In this document: piece by piece, positions 33,520 through 43,222 of the stretch | How positions within the stretch are numbered: the stretch's first letter is position 1 | Layout: each line of letters opens with the position of its first letter | From: CAJXMH01 sp040220135 | GTDB taxonomy: Bacteria > Bacteroidota > Bacteroidia > Flavobacteriales_E > Vicingaceae | Direction: 5' to 3' | Assembly (NCBI GenBank): GCA_040220135.1 | Contig: JAVJTT010000006.1 | Span: forward strand, 124,001 to 188,000 | Length of the DNA stretch: 64,000 bases | The notes under the pieces: generated by a model | The model's input: the letters and a program-made list of their open reading frames with translations, nothing else | The model's database searches: none | Told to the model about the DNA's origin: nothing | Program-made: the position numbers and the translations under genes

Positions 33520-35049
33520 ATGTTAATAAGATTGTTTTTTTTACTTTTTTTAGTTCCTCTGATTGCGAAAGCTCAATATGTTGATCGCACGCAACCAAAT
33601 TACAAAGCATTTACTTATTCCGATGGTTCACTTTCAAGTGAAGGTTTTATGATAAACGGAAAACCAAACGGCTATTGGATCACATATTATCCAAATGAAC
33701 TGCGAAAATCTGAAGGGAATAGAAAGGATTTTTTGTTGGATAGTGTCTGGAAATTTTACCGTGAAAATGGAAACGTGAAAAGCATTTTTACTTATAAAGA
33801 AGATGAACGGCACGGCAAAAGTTATTACTATAAAAATTGCCAAGTTGTTAAAGAAGAGAATTACAATAAAGGAGAATTAGAGGGTAGACAATTTACGTAT
33901 TATGAAACGGCAGATTCTACGGTTTTGCTTAAAACCTCTACGCTGTATGTTGAAGGAAAAAAAGAAGGATATGCTTATGAATATGCGCGCGATGGAAGAA
34001 TTATTACCATCATTGATTACAACAAAGGTTTTCTTTCAAATAGAGAAAAGATAAATCGCAAAGACGAAGCTGGAAGAAAGCAAGGGGTCTGGAAATCTTA
34101 TTATGGAAATGAACGTTTGAAGAAAGAAGAACGCTATAAAGACGATTTATTAAACGGTTATGTTAAACTTTATTCACCAGAAGGAAAGTTAGAAAGTGCG
34201 AGCCTTTACATTGATGGTGTTAAACAATCTGAAGAAGAAAATCAAGCAGACTTTAATATACAAAACACTTACTATGGTGATGGTAGTCTTCGATCTCAGA
34301 TTACATACAATTTAGCCGGGAAAAAAGATGGAATTGCTAAAACCTTCAAGAAAAATGGAGAAGTTGAAAAAACGGAGATATACCGAAACGGTTATTTATT
34401 ATCTAGTGGAATAATAGATAATGCCGGTTTATATCAAGGACTTTGGGAAACTTACTATTTGAATGGTCAATTAAAGAGTAAAGGCGAATACTTAGACGGG
34501 AAAAAGTATGGAAAATGGTCTTATTATTTTCAAAATGGTACTTTGGAACAAGAAGGTTTTTATGACAAAAATGGTGAGTTTACCGGCACCTGGAAATGGT
34601 ATTACGATGATTCAAAGCTATTGAGAACTGAAGAATTTAGAAGAGGACTAGAAGATGGAATATTAGAAGAATACGATCGAAAAGGGAATTTAATAACCAA
34701 AGGAGAATTTTTTGATGGAGAAAAAGAAGGAGAGTGGTTTTACGAATTGAATGATCATAGAGAAGAGGGAAAATATAGATATGGGGAAAGAAATGGACAA
34801 TGGATACATTACTACCCAAATGGAGACATTTCTTTTGAAGGAGCCTATGTAGAAGGTGTTCCAGAAGGTAAACACAAATATTATTACCCCAATGGTGTTT
34901 TAGAAAAAGTAGAGCAATACAGCTTTGGCGAAAAAGATGGTAAATGGCTTTGGTATAATAAAGATGGATTTGAAACCATGAGTATTACCTATAAAAATGG
35001 CAAAGCCAAAAAAATTGACGGTTCCCGACTTAAAATTTCGGATATTTAA
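33520..35049 (+). CDS. Secreted MORN-repeat protein (YwqK-like)
   Basis: The protein has 509 residues with a signal peptide (cleavage after AKA). Almost the whole mature part consists of about 20 MORN-type beta hairpins of 22-24 residues following the pattern G-x-W-x-x-Y-x-x-N-G-x-L-x-x-E-G-x-Y-x-x-G-K-x-x-G, such as GLWETYYLNGQLKSKGEYL and GQWIHYYPNGDISFEGAYV. Databases often label this family toxin-antitoxin YwqK antitoxin, but no toxin gene is adjacent and the label should not be taken literally. It lies 30 bases before the histidine kinase gene on the same strand, so the three-gene unit may share a signal. Confidence 0.87.
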   Translation: MLIRLFFLLFLVPLIAKAQYVDRTQPNYKAFTYSDGSLSSEGFMINGKPNGYWITYYPNELRKSEGNRKDFLLDSVWKFYRENGNVKSIFTYKEDERHGKSYYYKNCQVVKEENYNKGELEGRQFTYYETADSTVLLKTSTLYVEGKKEGYAYEYARDGRIITIIDYNKGFLSNREKINRKDEAGRKQGVWKSYYGNERLKKEERYKDDLLNGYVKLYSPEGKLESASLYIDGVKQSEEENQADFNIQNTYYGDGSLRSQITYNLAGKKDGIAKTFKKNGEVEKTEIYRNGYLLSSGIIDNAGLYQGLWETYYLNGQLKSKGEYLDGKKYGKWSYYFQNGTLEQEGFYDKNGEFTGTWKWYYDDSKLLRTEEFRRGLEDGILEEYDRKGNLITKGEFFDGEKEGEWFYELNDHREEGKYRYGERNGQWIHYYPNGDISFEGAYVEGVPEGKHKYYYPNGVLEKVEQYSFGEKDGKWLWYNKDGFETMSITYKNGKAKKIDGSRLKISDI

Positions 35050-35079
35050 TTTTTGAAGAATGAACTGTAGTTTGCTTTC

Positions 35080-38000
35080 ATGTTAGGCAAAAAGCTTAAA
35101 AATCCAAATTTCGTTTCTGGAATATTTCTATTGCGTTTAGAATTACTGATAGGTGCAATTTTAGTTAGTTTTCTTGGATACTTCATTGATTATATAGGTA
35201 TTAAAGGTTATTCATTAGAAAAGGGAATATGGGTTTCTTCTCTCTACATCAGCATCATATTGCTTTCCTTTTTGTCTTCTTGGGTAAAGCATCGAATTAA
35301 GTATTTCTTGCTTTCAGTTTATGTTTTTTCACACTTGTTGGTGATCTTCATTTCCTATAAGCATGGCTTTTCATCTCAACATTATTACTCCCTGCTTTTA
35401 ATTTATTTGTTTTTCTCTTTTGTTCAGGAAAAAGTAAGGTTTTACCTTATTTTCAATGCCATAGTAAGCACTGCATTGGTCTTTGCCCTAGTAGCCAGTA
35501 CAAGTTTAACTTCTAATCAAGGATTAATTTACATTCTGGCTTTTCTTCTTGTTTTCTTAATTGGTTTATCGGTTACATTTTCTAGAGAAAATTCGAAAAA
35601 GAAGCTTTTAAGCAGAAAAAATTTATTGAATTACATTTTTAATAATGCTTCGGATGGTTTGATTTTGGTTAATCAGAAAGACCAAACTGTTGAAGATTGT
35701 AACAATAGACTTCTAGCTATTTTTAGAATTTCTGAAAGAAAAGAATTAATTGGAAAAAGATTAAGCGAAATCAGTCTTTCCGGTCAAGCTTTGTTTAATT
35801 CAGATTTAGAAGAAGGACAGAGCATAGTAACTAAACTAAACGACAATCGAGTATTAAAATACAAAGTAAAAGCATTTGAATTTCTTCAAAAAGGATATTG
35901 GTTAATTGATTTGAAACAATACCAAAACCACGATGAATACAGTTTGTCTGAAGAATATGATATGCTTATAAAAACTTCTGAAGACAATTATAAATACTTA
36001 TTTGAAGAAAGCTCTTCCTTAATTTGCATCATTAGTAAAGAGGGAAAAATTTTAGATGTAAATACAACTTTATTAAATACCCTTGGCTACACAAAAGATG
36101 AATTAGTGGGTCAGACTTTTAGCTATATGGATGCAGAACCTTATCCGCAGCGAAGCTTAGTTAACCAAAAAGCCATTGATGGCGAAAAACAAGAGTTTGA
36201 GAAAACCATACTGAACAAGGCAGGCGAGGAGGTTGAGATAGAAGTAATACTTCGTAATGGGAAGTATTTTGGAGAAGAGGTTTTGATTAGTAATTCTAGA
36301 GATATTTCAAAACGAAAGATCTTAGAAAAAGAAGTTCAATACAACATTTATCGATATCGTACCTTATTTGAATTTTCACCCATTAGCATTGTAATAGTTG
36401 ACGAAGGTTTACAGATTGTTGATTATAATACATCATTCTTAACCTTATTTGGTTATAGCGCAAAAGAATTAAAAGGAAAACGAGTCAGAGATTTTTCTCA
36501 TCCAGACGATTTTAATTTAAATGACAAAAGCATAAGTCTTCTAGATAGTGGTAAAAGTGATGTTGCAGAAACAGAAAAAAGATACATTACCAAAGATGGA
36601 AGAACAATTCATGTTATTTTAAAAATTTCTCGTTTAGAAGACCCTGAGAATAATGTTCATGGTTATGTTGGCCATATGGTGGATATAACAGAAATTAAAG
36701 ACTTCCAAGAGCAATTAGAAATTTCTGAAAAAAGTTACCGAGAGCTTTTTAATAACTCTTATGATCTTCTTTACATCTTAGACAAAAACTACAAGTTTAT
36801 TGATGTTAATAAAGCCGTATTAGAAAAATATGGCATTGATAGAGAGGAGATCATTGGTAATAGTCCAGTTATTTTTGCTGCTCCAGATAGGAATGATATG
36901 GAGAAAACGGTTCAGATTATGAACCTAGCCATGGAAGGAGAAGAGCAAAACCTTCTTTGGTGGAGTAAGAAGAGAAATGGAGAAGTTTTTCCAAAAGACC
37001 TCAACCTTAAAAGAGGAATTTATAAAGGTGAGACCGTGTTAATGGCTACGGGAAGAGATATCTCTGAATCATACAATTATGAAAAACAACTTAAAGAGAA
37101 AGAACGTCGTTTTAGACACTTGTTTGAGCGAAACTTAGCCGGAGTATACCGCACTCAAAAAGATGGAATTTTAGTAGAAAGTAACATTGCTTTTGCCAAA
37201 ATATTAGGCTATGATTCTGTAGAAGAGATTAAAAATAAAGTAAATGCAACAAACTTTTATGTTGATAAAAATGAACGAATAAACCTTCTTAAAAAATTAG
37301 AGGAGAATAAAAATGTTAGAGGTGAAAAAATTCAATTAAAAAGGAGTGATGGAGCAGCTATAACAGCACTTTTAAACGTTTCTTTAATTGAAGATGAAAA
37401 AGGAGAATTTAAATACTTTGAGGGAAGTTTAATAGATATTACAGATTTGGATGAAGCCCAGAAAATGCTTCATGAAAGCCAAGAAAAATACCGAAAACTG
37501 ATAGATAATTCTAGTTTCGGAATTTTTATATTGTGGAAAGGAGAGATAATTTTTTCTAATGATAAAGCAGCTCAAATTCTTCGTTACACAAGTAAAGTTG
37601 AAATGGAGGGAAAAAACATCAATAATGTATTCATAGAAAAAGGAAATGAGGGATTTTATTCAAAGCTCTTGCACTTAGATAAAGGATCAGATTTAGCATT
37701 TAGAGAAATAAAAATGTTGAATGCAGACGGTAAAAAAATTGATGCCGAGGTGAAACCGGCCCAATTTACCTTTGAAAACAAAGACTGCGTTTTACTTTCG
37801 TTTATTGATATTACTGACCGAAAGAAAATTGAAAAAGAACGCGAGAGAGTGCGATCTGTAGAAACTTTTAATAAAATACTACAAGCTGAGCTGAAAGAAA
37901 AGGAACGAGCTCAAAAACGATTGGTAGAAGCCCAATCCTATGCAGAGGGAATTATTGAGAGTTCAATAGACATGATTTTTACCACTGATATAAACGGAAA

Positions 38001-39348
38001 CATTAACAGACTTAATTCAGCGGCTCAAAAAGAATTAAAGGTAGATGATTCTTACTTGAATCAAAAAGTTGACATACTTTTTGCTGATAAGTCTGACAGC
38101 CAAGCTATGACGAAATCGTTGAAAGAGAAAAATTCTTTTTCAGCAGAAGTTAATTTAAAGCGCTCTGATAAAAGTATATTTCCGGCTTATCTATCAATGA
38201 GTTACCTCAATAACTCTGATGATACGGTTTTGGGTATTATGGGCGTGAGTCGTAATATTACTGACATTAAGAGTAAAGAAATTGAGATTAAGGCTCAGGC
38301 GGCTAAGCTCAACGCCATTATTGAAAGTAGTTCTCACTTTTTCTTTACAGTTGATAAGAATTATTTAATTACCTCTTTTAACCAAGGGTTTAAAAGTGAC
38401 GTAATTAATAATTTAGACACAGATGTAGAAGTGGGAACTCACTTTTTTGACTTATTTCCAAAATACTTGATTGAGGAAGGAGTTGATTTAAAAAGCTATT
38501 GGACTGAAAAATTTCAAGCCGCATTTAGGGGAGAATCTGTTCACTTTGAATTGGAAAGAAAAGATCCCCAAGGACAGATATATTTCAGGGAACTTTACCT
38601 AAACCCAATCCACACAGAAAGTGGAGAAGTACTTGAAATTTCAGGTATAGGCCATGATATTACTGACAAAAAAGTATCGGAAGAGAGCTTAAAAGACTCT
38701 TTAAACGAAAAAGAAGTGCTGCTTAAAGAAGTGCATCACAGGGTAAAGAATAACATGCAAGTAATCTCGAGTATTTTAAGCCTACAGAGTGCCTATGTGC
38801 AAGATGAATCAATACTTAACATTTTAAGAGAAAGCCAAAACCGGATTAAATCCATGGCTTTTATTCACGAAAGGCTCTACAGAACCAAAGACTTTTCAAA
38901 AATAAAGTTCTCTGAATACTTTAAGAAGCTAGCAGAGAACTTAATAGAAACCTACGAACTATCTTCCAATGAAATTGAATTAAAAAGTGATATTGAAGAG
39001 CTTTATTTAAATTTAGATACAGCAATACCTTGTGGACTTATTATAAATGAACTAATTTCGAATTCACTTAAGTATGCATTCGAGCCTGAAGAAGAAGGTC
39101 TTATCACTATTTCATTAAAGCAAGAAAGTAATAATGTAAAACTTATTATTGCTGATAATGGCAAGGGAATAGATGAGGAAGTTGACTTTAGGAATACCGA
39201 ATCCTTGGGCTTACAGCTAGTCAATACTTTAGTAGAACAACTGGAAGGAAAGATAGAACTAGAAAGAGATAATGGAACAAAATTTACTATTATCTTTGCC
39301 AATCAAGAAGAATTAAAGGATGTCCAAAAAGAAAATATTAATCGTTGA
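35080..39348 (+). CDS. Multi-PAS membrane sensor histidine kinase (HisKA_2 type)
   Basis: The protein has 1422 residues. Six transmembrane helices fill about 10-170. About eight PAS domains follow: near 185-285, 300-412, 425-540, 550-665, 675-790, 800-915, 955-1070 and 1085-1195, several with the C-terminal DITD/ISKRK caps. The dimer/phosphoacceptor helix at about 1208-1280 contains EVHHRVKNNMQVISSIL with the phosphorylated His near 1217, the HisKA_2 form. A HATPase follows at about 1300-1415 (INELISNSLKYAF, DNGKGI, SLGLQLV). It probably signals to the overlapping LytTR regulator. Ligands of the PAS domains cannot be read from sequence. Confidence 0.93.
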   Translation: MLGKKLKNPNFVSGIFLLRLELLIGAILVSFLGYFIDYIGIKGYSLEKGIWVSSLYISIILLSFLSSWVKHRIKYFLLSVYVFSHLLVIFISYKHGFSSQHYYSLLLIYLFFSFVQEKVRFYLIFNAIVSTALVFALVASTSLTSNQGLIYILAFLLVFLIGLSVTFSRENSKKKLLSRKNLLNYIFNNASDGLILVNQKDQTVEDCNNRLLAIFRISERKELIGKRLSEISLSGQALFNSDLEEGQSIVTKLNDNRVLKYKVKAFEFLQKGYWLIDLKQYQNHDEYSLSEEYDMLIKTSEDNYKYLFEESSSLICIISKEGKILDVNTTLLNTLGYTKDELVGQTFSYMDAEPYPQRSLVNQKAIDGEKQEFEKTILNKAGEEVEIEVILRNGKYFGEEVLISNSRDISKRKILEKEVQYNIYRYRTLFEFSPISIVIVDEGLQIVDYNTSFLTLFGYSAKELKGKRVRDFSHPDDFNLNDKSISLLDSGKSDVAETEKRYITKDGRTIHVILKISRLEDPENNVHGYVGHMVDITEIKDFQEQLEISEKSYRELFNNSYDLLYILDKNYKFIDVNKAVLEKYGIDREEIIGNSPVIFAAPDRNDMEKTVQIMNLAMEGEEQNLLWWSKKRNGEVFPKDLNLKRGIYKGETVLMATGRDISESYNYEKQLKEKERRFRHLFERNLAGVYRTQKDGILVESNIAFAKILGYDSVEEIKNKVNATNFYVDKNERINLLKKLEENKNVRGEKIQLKRSDGAAITALLNVSLIEDEKGEFKYFEGSLIDITDLDEAQKMLHESQEKYRKLIDNSSFGIFILWKGEIIFSNDKAAQILRYTSKVEMEGKNINNVFIEKGNEGFYSKLLHLDKGSDLAFREIKMLNADGKKIDAEVKPAQFTFENKDCVLLSFIDITDRKKIEKERERVRSVETFNKILQAELKEKERAQKRLVEAQSYAEGIIESSIDMIFTTDINGNINRLNSAAQKELKVDDSYLNQKVDILFADKSDSQAMTKSLKEKNSFSAEVNLKRSDKSIFPAYLSMSYLNNSDDTVLGIMGVSRNITDIKSKEIEIKAQAAKLNAIIESSSHFFFTVDKNYLITSFNQGFKSDVINNLDTDVEVGTHFFDLFPKYLIEEGVDLKSYWTEKFQAAFRGESVHFELERKDPQGQIYFRELYLNPIHTESGEVLEISGIGHDITDKKVSEESLKDSLNEKEVLLKEVHHRVKNNMQVISSILSLQSAYVQDESILNILRESQNRIKSMAFIHERLYRTKDFSKIKFSEYFKKLAENLIETYELSSNEIELKSDIEELYLNLDTAIPCGLIINELISNSLKYAFEPEEEGLITISLKQESNNVKLIIADNGKGIDEEVDFRNTESLGLQLVNTLVEQLEGKIELERDNGTKFTIIFANQEELKDVQKENINR

Positions 39349-40072
39349 AGACGAAGCTATTGTTGCCAAAGATATTTCGGTTTGCTTGAAAAAGATAGGC
39401 TATGAGGTACTTGACACTTTTTCAAGGGGAGAAAAAGCCTTAGATTACTTAGAGAATAACAAACCAGATTTGATTTTAATGGACATCATGTTGGCAGGCT
39501 CTATTTCAGGGATTGAAGCTTCTGCTAAAGTCAAAGAAAAGTACGACATACCGGTTGTTTTTTTAACGGCTTACGCTGATGAAAAAACCATTAGTAAAGC
39601 GAAAGTGACAGAACCTTACGGCTACGTTATAAAACCGTTTAAAGAAATTGATTTGCGCACAAGCATTGAAATGGCGCTCTCTAAATTCAAAAAGGAAAAA
39701 GAAAAACTTGCCGGAATTGAAACTTCCGGATTTGCTCAGGCTTCAACAGTATCACGTGAGTTTATTTATGTAAAATCAAATTCGCGCTTGGTAAAAGTTC
39801 AAAATGAAAATATACTTTTTGTTGAAGCCTTAAAAGATTACGTGATCATCCACACTCAAGAGGAACGGTTTACCATTCACTCCACCATGAAAGACATAGA
39901 GAAGAAACTACCTTCCGATATGTTTATGAGAGTGCACCGATCTTACATCTTGAATTTAAAGAAGATCAAATCAATTGACAGCTCCATCGTAGTGATCGAA
40001 AACACCGACAAAAAAGTACCCATTGGCGGTTCTTATAAGGATGACTTGTTTCAACGCCTGAACTTGGCTTAA
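39320..40072 (+). CDS. LytTR-family response regulator
   Basis: This 250-residue protein has a receiver domain at 1-120 with acidic pair D11/E12, phosphoacceptor D55 (LILMDIML), and the switch residues in VFLTAYAD and YVIKPF. A LytTR DNA-binding domain occupies about 150-248 (YVKSNSRLVKVQNENILFVEALKDYVIIHTQ, FMRVHRSYILNLKKI). It should bind direct repeats upstream of target genes after phosphorylation by the multi-PAS kinase, whose gene overlaps its start by 29 bases. A hairpin downstream ends the unit. Confidence 0.93.
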   Translation: MSKKKILIVEDEAIVAKDISVCLKKIGYEVLDTFSRGEKALDYLENNKPDLILMDIMLAGSISGIEASAKVKEKYDIPVVFLTAYADEKTISKAKVTEPYGYVIKPFKEIDLRTSIEMALSKFKKEKEKLAGIETSGFAQASTVSREFIYVKSNSRLVKVQNENILFVEALKDYVIIHTQEERFTIHSTMKDIEKKLPSDMFMRVHRSYILNLKKIKSIDSSIVVIENTDKKVPIGGSYKDDLFQRLNLA

Positions 40073-40111
40073 ATAGCTTCTTAGCCCACTCTTACTTTTT
40101 AAAAAACACCA

Positions 40112-40140
40112 ATACTTCTTTTGAAGTATATCTTTTCTTG
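40112..40140 (+). terminator. Hairpin after the kinase/response-regulator unit
   Basis: ATACTTC (40112-40118) pairs with GAAGTAT (40123-40129) around TTTT, followed by ATCTTTTCTT. It lies 40 bases past the response regulator stop. The remaining gap to 40361 holds no gene that I can see. Confidence 0.55.
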
Positions 40141-40361
40141 TGATAAATCCTTGTTGAGACCTACTTTCACCCCAAGTAGATAAATGCGTTTTTAGTATTG
40201 ATTTAATAGACTAGGTTCGTTTTGAATAACTCAATAGAGTTAGGTAAAGTATAATTAAGACTTCACTATCAAGTATTTAAATTGATTTATTGTTAGACAA
40301 AGGGTGAGTAAATTATCATTAAGAGCTTTCTATGTAATAAAGTCAATTAAGAGTTTATAAA

Positions 40362-41411
40362 TTAAATAGTTTTAGAAAAGCGTCTAATGCATGCTTCTGG
40401 GTGCAAACCTTTCCCCTTCTCCATATAATCTACAAGTTCTTTGCTCAATAAAGGGGCCATAAAACAGCCACGAGAACCTAAGCCATTAAAAACAAAACAA
40501 TTTGATTTTCCAAGTGCGCCAAGCAATGGTCTTCTATCCATTACTGCCGGTCTTACGCCCGCTTCGTGAGCTTTTATTTGGTAGTCTGCTGTAGTTATTT
40601 CTTTAAATTGTTCTTCTAGCCAAGCTTTCTTCTCCCTTGTTGGTTCTTCATCGGTAAAGTTTCGTTCATAGCTTGCACCCACTTTAAATTCGTTTTTAGC
40701 ACTCGGCAGAACAAATACTTTTTTCTTTAGCATTTCATTTAAGTTTATTTGATTAGAAGAAAGCGTAAGTAGTTCCCCCTTATTAAAGCTAAACGGCAAA
40801 TGTTTGCAATGGGGGTTTTGTTTGGCCGCAGCTCCTTCACAAAAAACAACTTTATCAAAACTAAGATGGCGATAGTCATTTTCCTTTAAGTCTCTGTGAA
40901 CAAAGCTTTCTTCTAGAAGGGCTCCTTTTTTTTCAAGATAAGATCTAAAGTCAGCCAAGAAAGCTTTTAAATCAACCCAAGCGGTTACTTTTAATCGCCC
41001 TAGATCATAACTTTTAGTCAATGGCAATGACAAGGAATCAGCACTTTCTAGTTTTTCATTTACAAATGGCGCTAAATTGACTTTGTGATAGCGATGTTGC
41101 CAAAACTTACGCTCATCATCTGAAGAGATTAGTTTTAGCAGAGGAATATGATGCAGGTGATTTTTGCCAATTAGCTTTGCTAAACCAGTATAAAACTCTT
41201 GGTTGTAAGCCATAAACTCAACAGCTCTCCATGTAACGGTTAATCGTTTTAATACCAATGGGTTAATAACACCGGCAGCTACCCAAGAAGAGGAAGAGGA
41301 AAAGCCTTTGTCAATCACTTTTATGGTTTTTCCTTCTTTCAATAATTGAAAAGCTAGAAAGCTGCCGGCAATACCTTGCCCAACAATTAGATAGTCAACT
41401 TTTTTTTGCAT
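40362..41411 (-). CDS. FAD-dependent oxidoreductase, DAO family
   Basis: The protein has 349 residues. The N-terminal dinucleotide fold reads YLIVGQGIAGSFLAFQLLKEGKTIKVIDKG, and AAGVINPLVLKR follows where D-amino acid oxidase-like proteins contact FAD. The C-terminal half has AHEAGVRPAVMDRRPLLG and FVFNGLGSRGCFMAPLLSKEL, the closing FAD motif. Related enzymes oxidise glycine, sarcosine or modified tRNA uridines (MnmC C-domain). The substrate cannot be assigned. It is a single minus-strand gene, divergent from tatA. Confidence 0.87.
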   Translation of the reverse strand: MQKKVDYLIVGQGIAGSFLAFQLLKEGKTIKVIDKGFSSSSSWVAAGVINPLVLKRLTVTWRAVEFMAYNQEFYTGLAKLIGKNHLHHIPLLKLISSDDERKFWQHRYHKVNLAPFVNEKLESADSLSLPLTKSYDLGRLKVTAWVDLKAFLADFRSYLEKKGALLEESFVHRDLKENDYRHLSFDKVVFCEGAAAKQNPHCKHLPFSFNKGELLTLSSNQINLNEMLKKKVFVLPSAKNEFKVGASYERNFTDEEPTREKKAWLEEQFKEITTADYQIKAHEAGVRPAVMDRRPLLGALGKSNCFVFNGLGSRGCFMAPLLSKELVDYMEKGKGLHPEACIRRFSKTI

Positions 41412-41455
41412 GCTTCAAAAGTATGATTTCCGCAAAGCTACCTTTTAAAAATGCC

Positions 41456-41463
41456 TAACTTTG
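41456..41463 (+). promoter_or_regulatory. tatA promoter -7 box
   Basis: TAACTTTG is an exact TAnnTTTG box 16 bases before the tatA ATG at 41480, implying a leader of about ten bases. No distinct TTG -33 element was seen. Confidence 0.5.
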
Positions 41464-41479
41464 GGCCAAATTCGGAGAC

Positions 41480-41674
41480 ATGAGTGAAATTGTTTACCAA
41501 GCTGGTTTTATAGGGCCTCAACAGATTATTTTAGTTGCCATTGTGTTGATTCTCTTATTCGGAGCGAAAAAAATTCCTGAATTAATGAAAGGTGTTGGCA
41601 AAGGCATCAAAGAATTTAAAGATGCCACCAATGAAGAAGATGAGAAGGAAAAGAACGACCAAAAGAAACCCTAA
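41480..41674 (+). CDS. tatA: Twin-arginine translocase subunit TatA/E
   Basis: This 64-residue protein has a short N-terminal membrane helix (IGPQQIILVAIVLILL), the FG hinge (LFGAKKIPELMKGVGKG), an amphipathic helix, and a highly charged tail. That is the TatA/E layout, forming the oligomeric pore for folded Tat substrates. TatC is not in the window. gatA begins 12 bases after the stop, so the two are likely co-transcribed. Confidence 0.93.
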   Translation: MSEIVYQAGFIGPQQIILVAIVLILLFGAKKIPELMKGVGKGIKEFKDATNEEDEKEKNDQKKP

Positions 41675-41686
41675 AACTTTCTATAC

Positions 41687-43114
41687 TTGAAAACTTACCG
41701 TTCGATCCAAGCCTTGCAGCAGGATTTAAAGGAGGGTGCTATAAGTTGTGAAACATTAGTGCAGTCTTACTTAAACCGCATTGAGGAAAAGAAGGATCTC
41801 AATATTTTTTTAGAAGTTTTTGAAAAGTCTGCTTTTGAAAAAGCCAAAGAAGTAGACCAAAAATTAGCAAAGAACCAGGCCGGTAAACTAGCCGGTGTAG
41901 TGCTGTCTATCAAAGATAACATTTGCTACAAAGATCATAAGGTTGGAGCTTCATCCAAGATTTTAGAAGACTTTGAAAGTTTGTTTTCTGCTACTGTAGT
42001 AGAGCGATTGCTTGCGGAAGATGCCATTATTATTGGCAGAACCAATTGTGATGAATTTGCCATGGGAAGTTCTAATGAAAACTCTCATTATGGGCCAGTA
42101 AAGCATCCAGATTTTCCCGATCATGTACCAGGTGGTTCTAGTGGTGGGGCTGCTGCTTCTGTTAAGGCAGATCTCTGCATAGCTTCTCTTGGGTCTGATA
42201 CCGGAGGGTCAATACGTCAACCAGCAAGCTTTTGTGGAACAGTTGGCTTTAAGCCAACCTATGGTAGAGTTTCAAGACATGGCTTAATTGCTTACGCTTC
42301 TTCTTTCGACCAAATCGGTCCTTTTACACACACCATTGAAGATGCGGCTTTGCTTTTGGAAGTGATGGCTGGTGCCGATGAATATGACAGTACTTTAAGT
42401 GAGCGCGAGGTGCCTCAATACTTACCAAAGCAAAAGTCACCTAAGGAGAAAAAGAAAATAGCTTATTTAGACTGTTACGTTGAACATGAAGGACTCAACC
42501 CGGAGGTGCGACAAAGAACCATTGAAGTTATTGAAGCTTTAAAAGCGGAAGGTCATGAAGTAGAGAAGGTAGAGTTTAATCTTTTAGAGAAATTAGTACC
42601 CATTTACTACATATTAACTACCGCAGAAGCATCTTCTAATCTGGCCCGTTACGATGGCATTCACTTTGGATACCGCAGTGAAAATGCACATGACCTAAAA
42701 TCAACTTACGTAAAATCGAGAAGTGAAGGCTTTGGTCCTGAAGTGAAACGTAGAATTATGCTGGGAACCTATGTTTTAAGCGCCGGTTACTACGATGCCT
42801 ATTACAGCAAAGCTCAAAAAGTAAGAAGAATTGTAAAGGAACAAAGTAGGAAAATCCTTTCCGATTATGACTTTATCCTTTCCCCTACCACACCGCACCC
42901 TGCTTTTAAAATTGGAGAGCAAAGTGATGATCCGATCAAAATGTATTTGGAAGACATTTTTACTGTTCAGGCAAACCTAGCCGGCTTACCCGCGATATCA
43001 CTCCCTTTAGGAAAAGACAAAACCGGAAAACCATTTGGTATTCAGCTTATGGGAGACTCTTTTGAAGAAGGGAAGCTGTTGCGCTTTTCTCAATACTTAA
43101 TGAACAGATTTTAG
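41687..43114 (+). CDS. gatA: Asp-tRNA(Asn)/Glu-tRNA(Gln) amidotransferase subunit A
   Basis: The 475-residue amidase family protein has a complete Ser-cisSer-Lys triad: Lys in LSIKDNICY, cis-Ser in PGGSSGGAA, and nucleophile Ser in SLGSDTGGSIRQPA. Core features such as GRTNCDEFAMGSSNENSHYGP and FKPTYGRVSRHGLIAYASS are diagnostic of GatA. It generates ammonia from glutamine for GatB, giving Gln-tRNA. The start is TTG at 41687; the first ATG lies far inside the conserved domain. gatB and gatC are not in the window. A hairpin terminator follows. Confidence 0.95.
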   Translation: MKTYRSIQALQQDLKEGAISCETLVQSYLNRIEEKKDLNIFLEVFEKSAFEKAKEVDQKLAKNQAGKLAGVVLSIKDNICYKDHKVGASSKILEDFESLFSATVVERLLAEDAIIIGRTNCDEFAMGSSNENSHYGPVKHPDFPDHVPGGSSGGAAASVKADLCIASLGSDTGGSIRQPASFCGTVGFKPTYGRVSRHGLIAYASSFDQIGPFTHTIEDAALLLEVMAGADEYDSTLSEREVPQYLPKQKSPKEKKKIAYLDCYVEHEGLNPEVRQRTIEVIEALKAEGHEVEKVEFNLLEKLVPIYYILTTAEASSNLARYDGIHFGYRSENAHDLKSTYVKSRSEGFGPEVKRRIMLGTYVLSAGYYDAYYSKAQKVRRIVKEQSRKILSDYDFILSPTTPHPAFKIGEQSDDPIKMYLEDIFTVQANLAGLPAISLPLGKDKTGKPFGIQLMGDSFEEGKLLRFSQYLMNRF

Positions 43115-43170
43115 TTAATAAAACCATTGCCTGCTTTTAGCATTAAGGCACTTATTTAGGAACTTCGTCT

Positions 43171-43197
43171 AGAGAGCAACACTTTTGCTCTCTTTTC
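43171..43197 (+). terminator. Hairpin terminator after gatA
   Basis: AGAGAGCAA (43171-43179) pairs perfectly with TTGCTCTCT (43185-43193) around CACTT, followed by TTT. The next gene's ATG is at 43223, so it must be transcribed from a later promoter or by read-through. Confidence 0.75.
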
Positions 43198-43222
43198 GTT
43201 TCTATAATTGAAAACAACATCA

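Noticed and set aside
33520..35049. MORN-repeat protein as a toxin-antitoxin antitoxin
   Set aside because: The YwqK label is common for such repeats, but no toxin-like gene is adjacent and the protein is secreted.
39753..39758. CACGTG core in the LytTR gene, considered as parS
   Set aside because: Only the central TCACGTGA agrees; the outer bases of the 16-mer do not.
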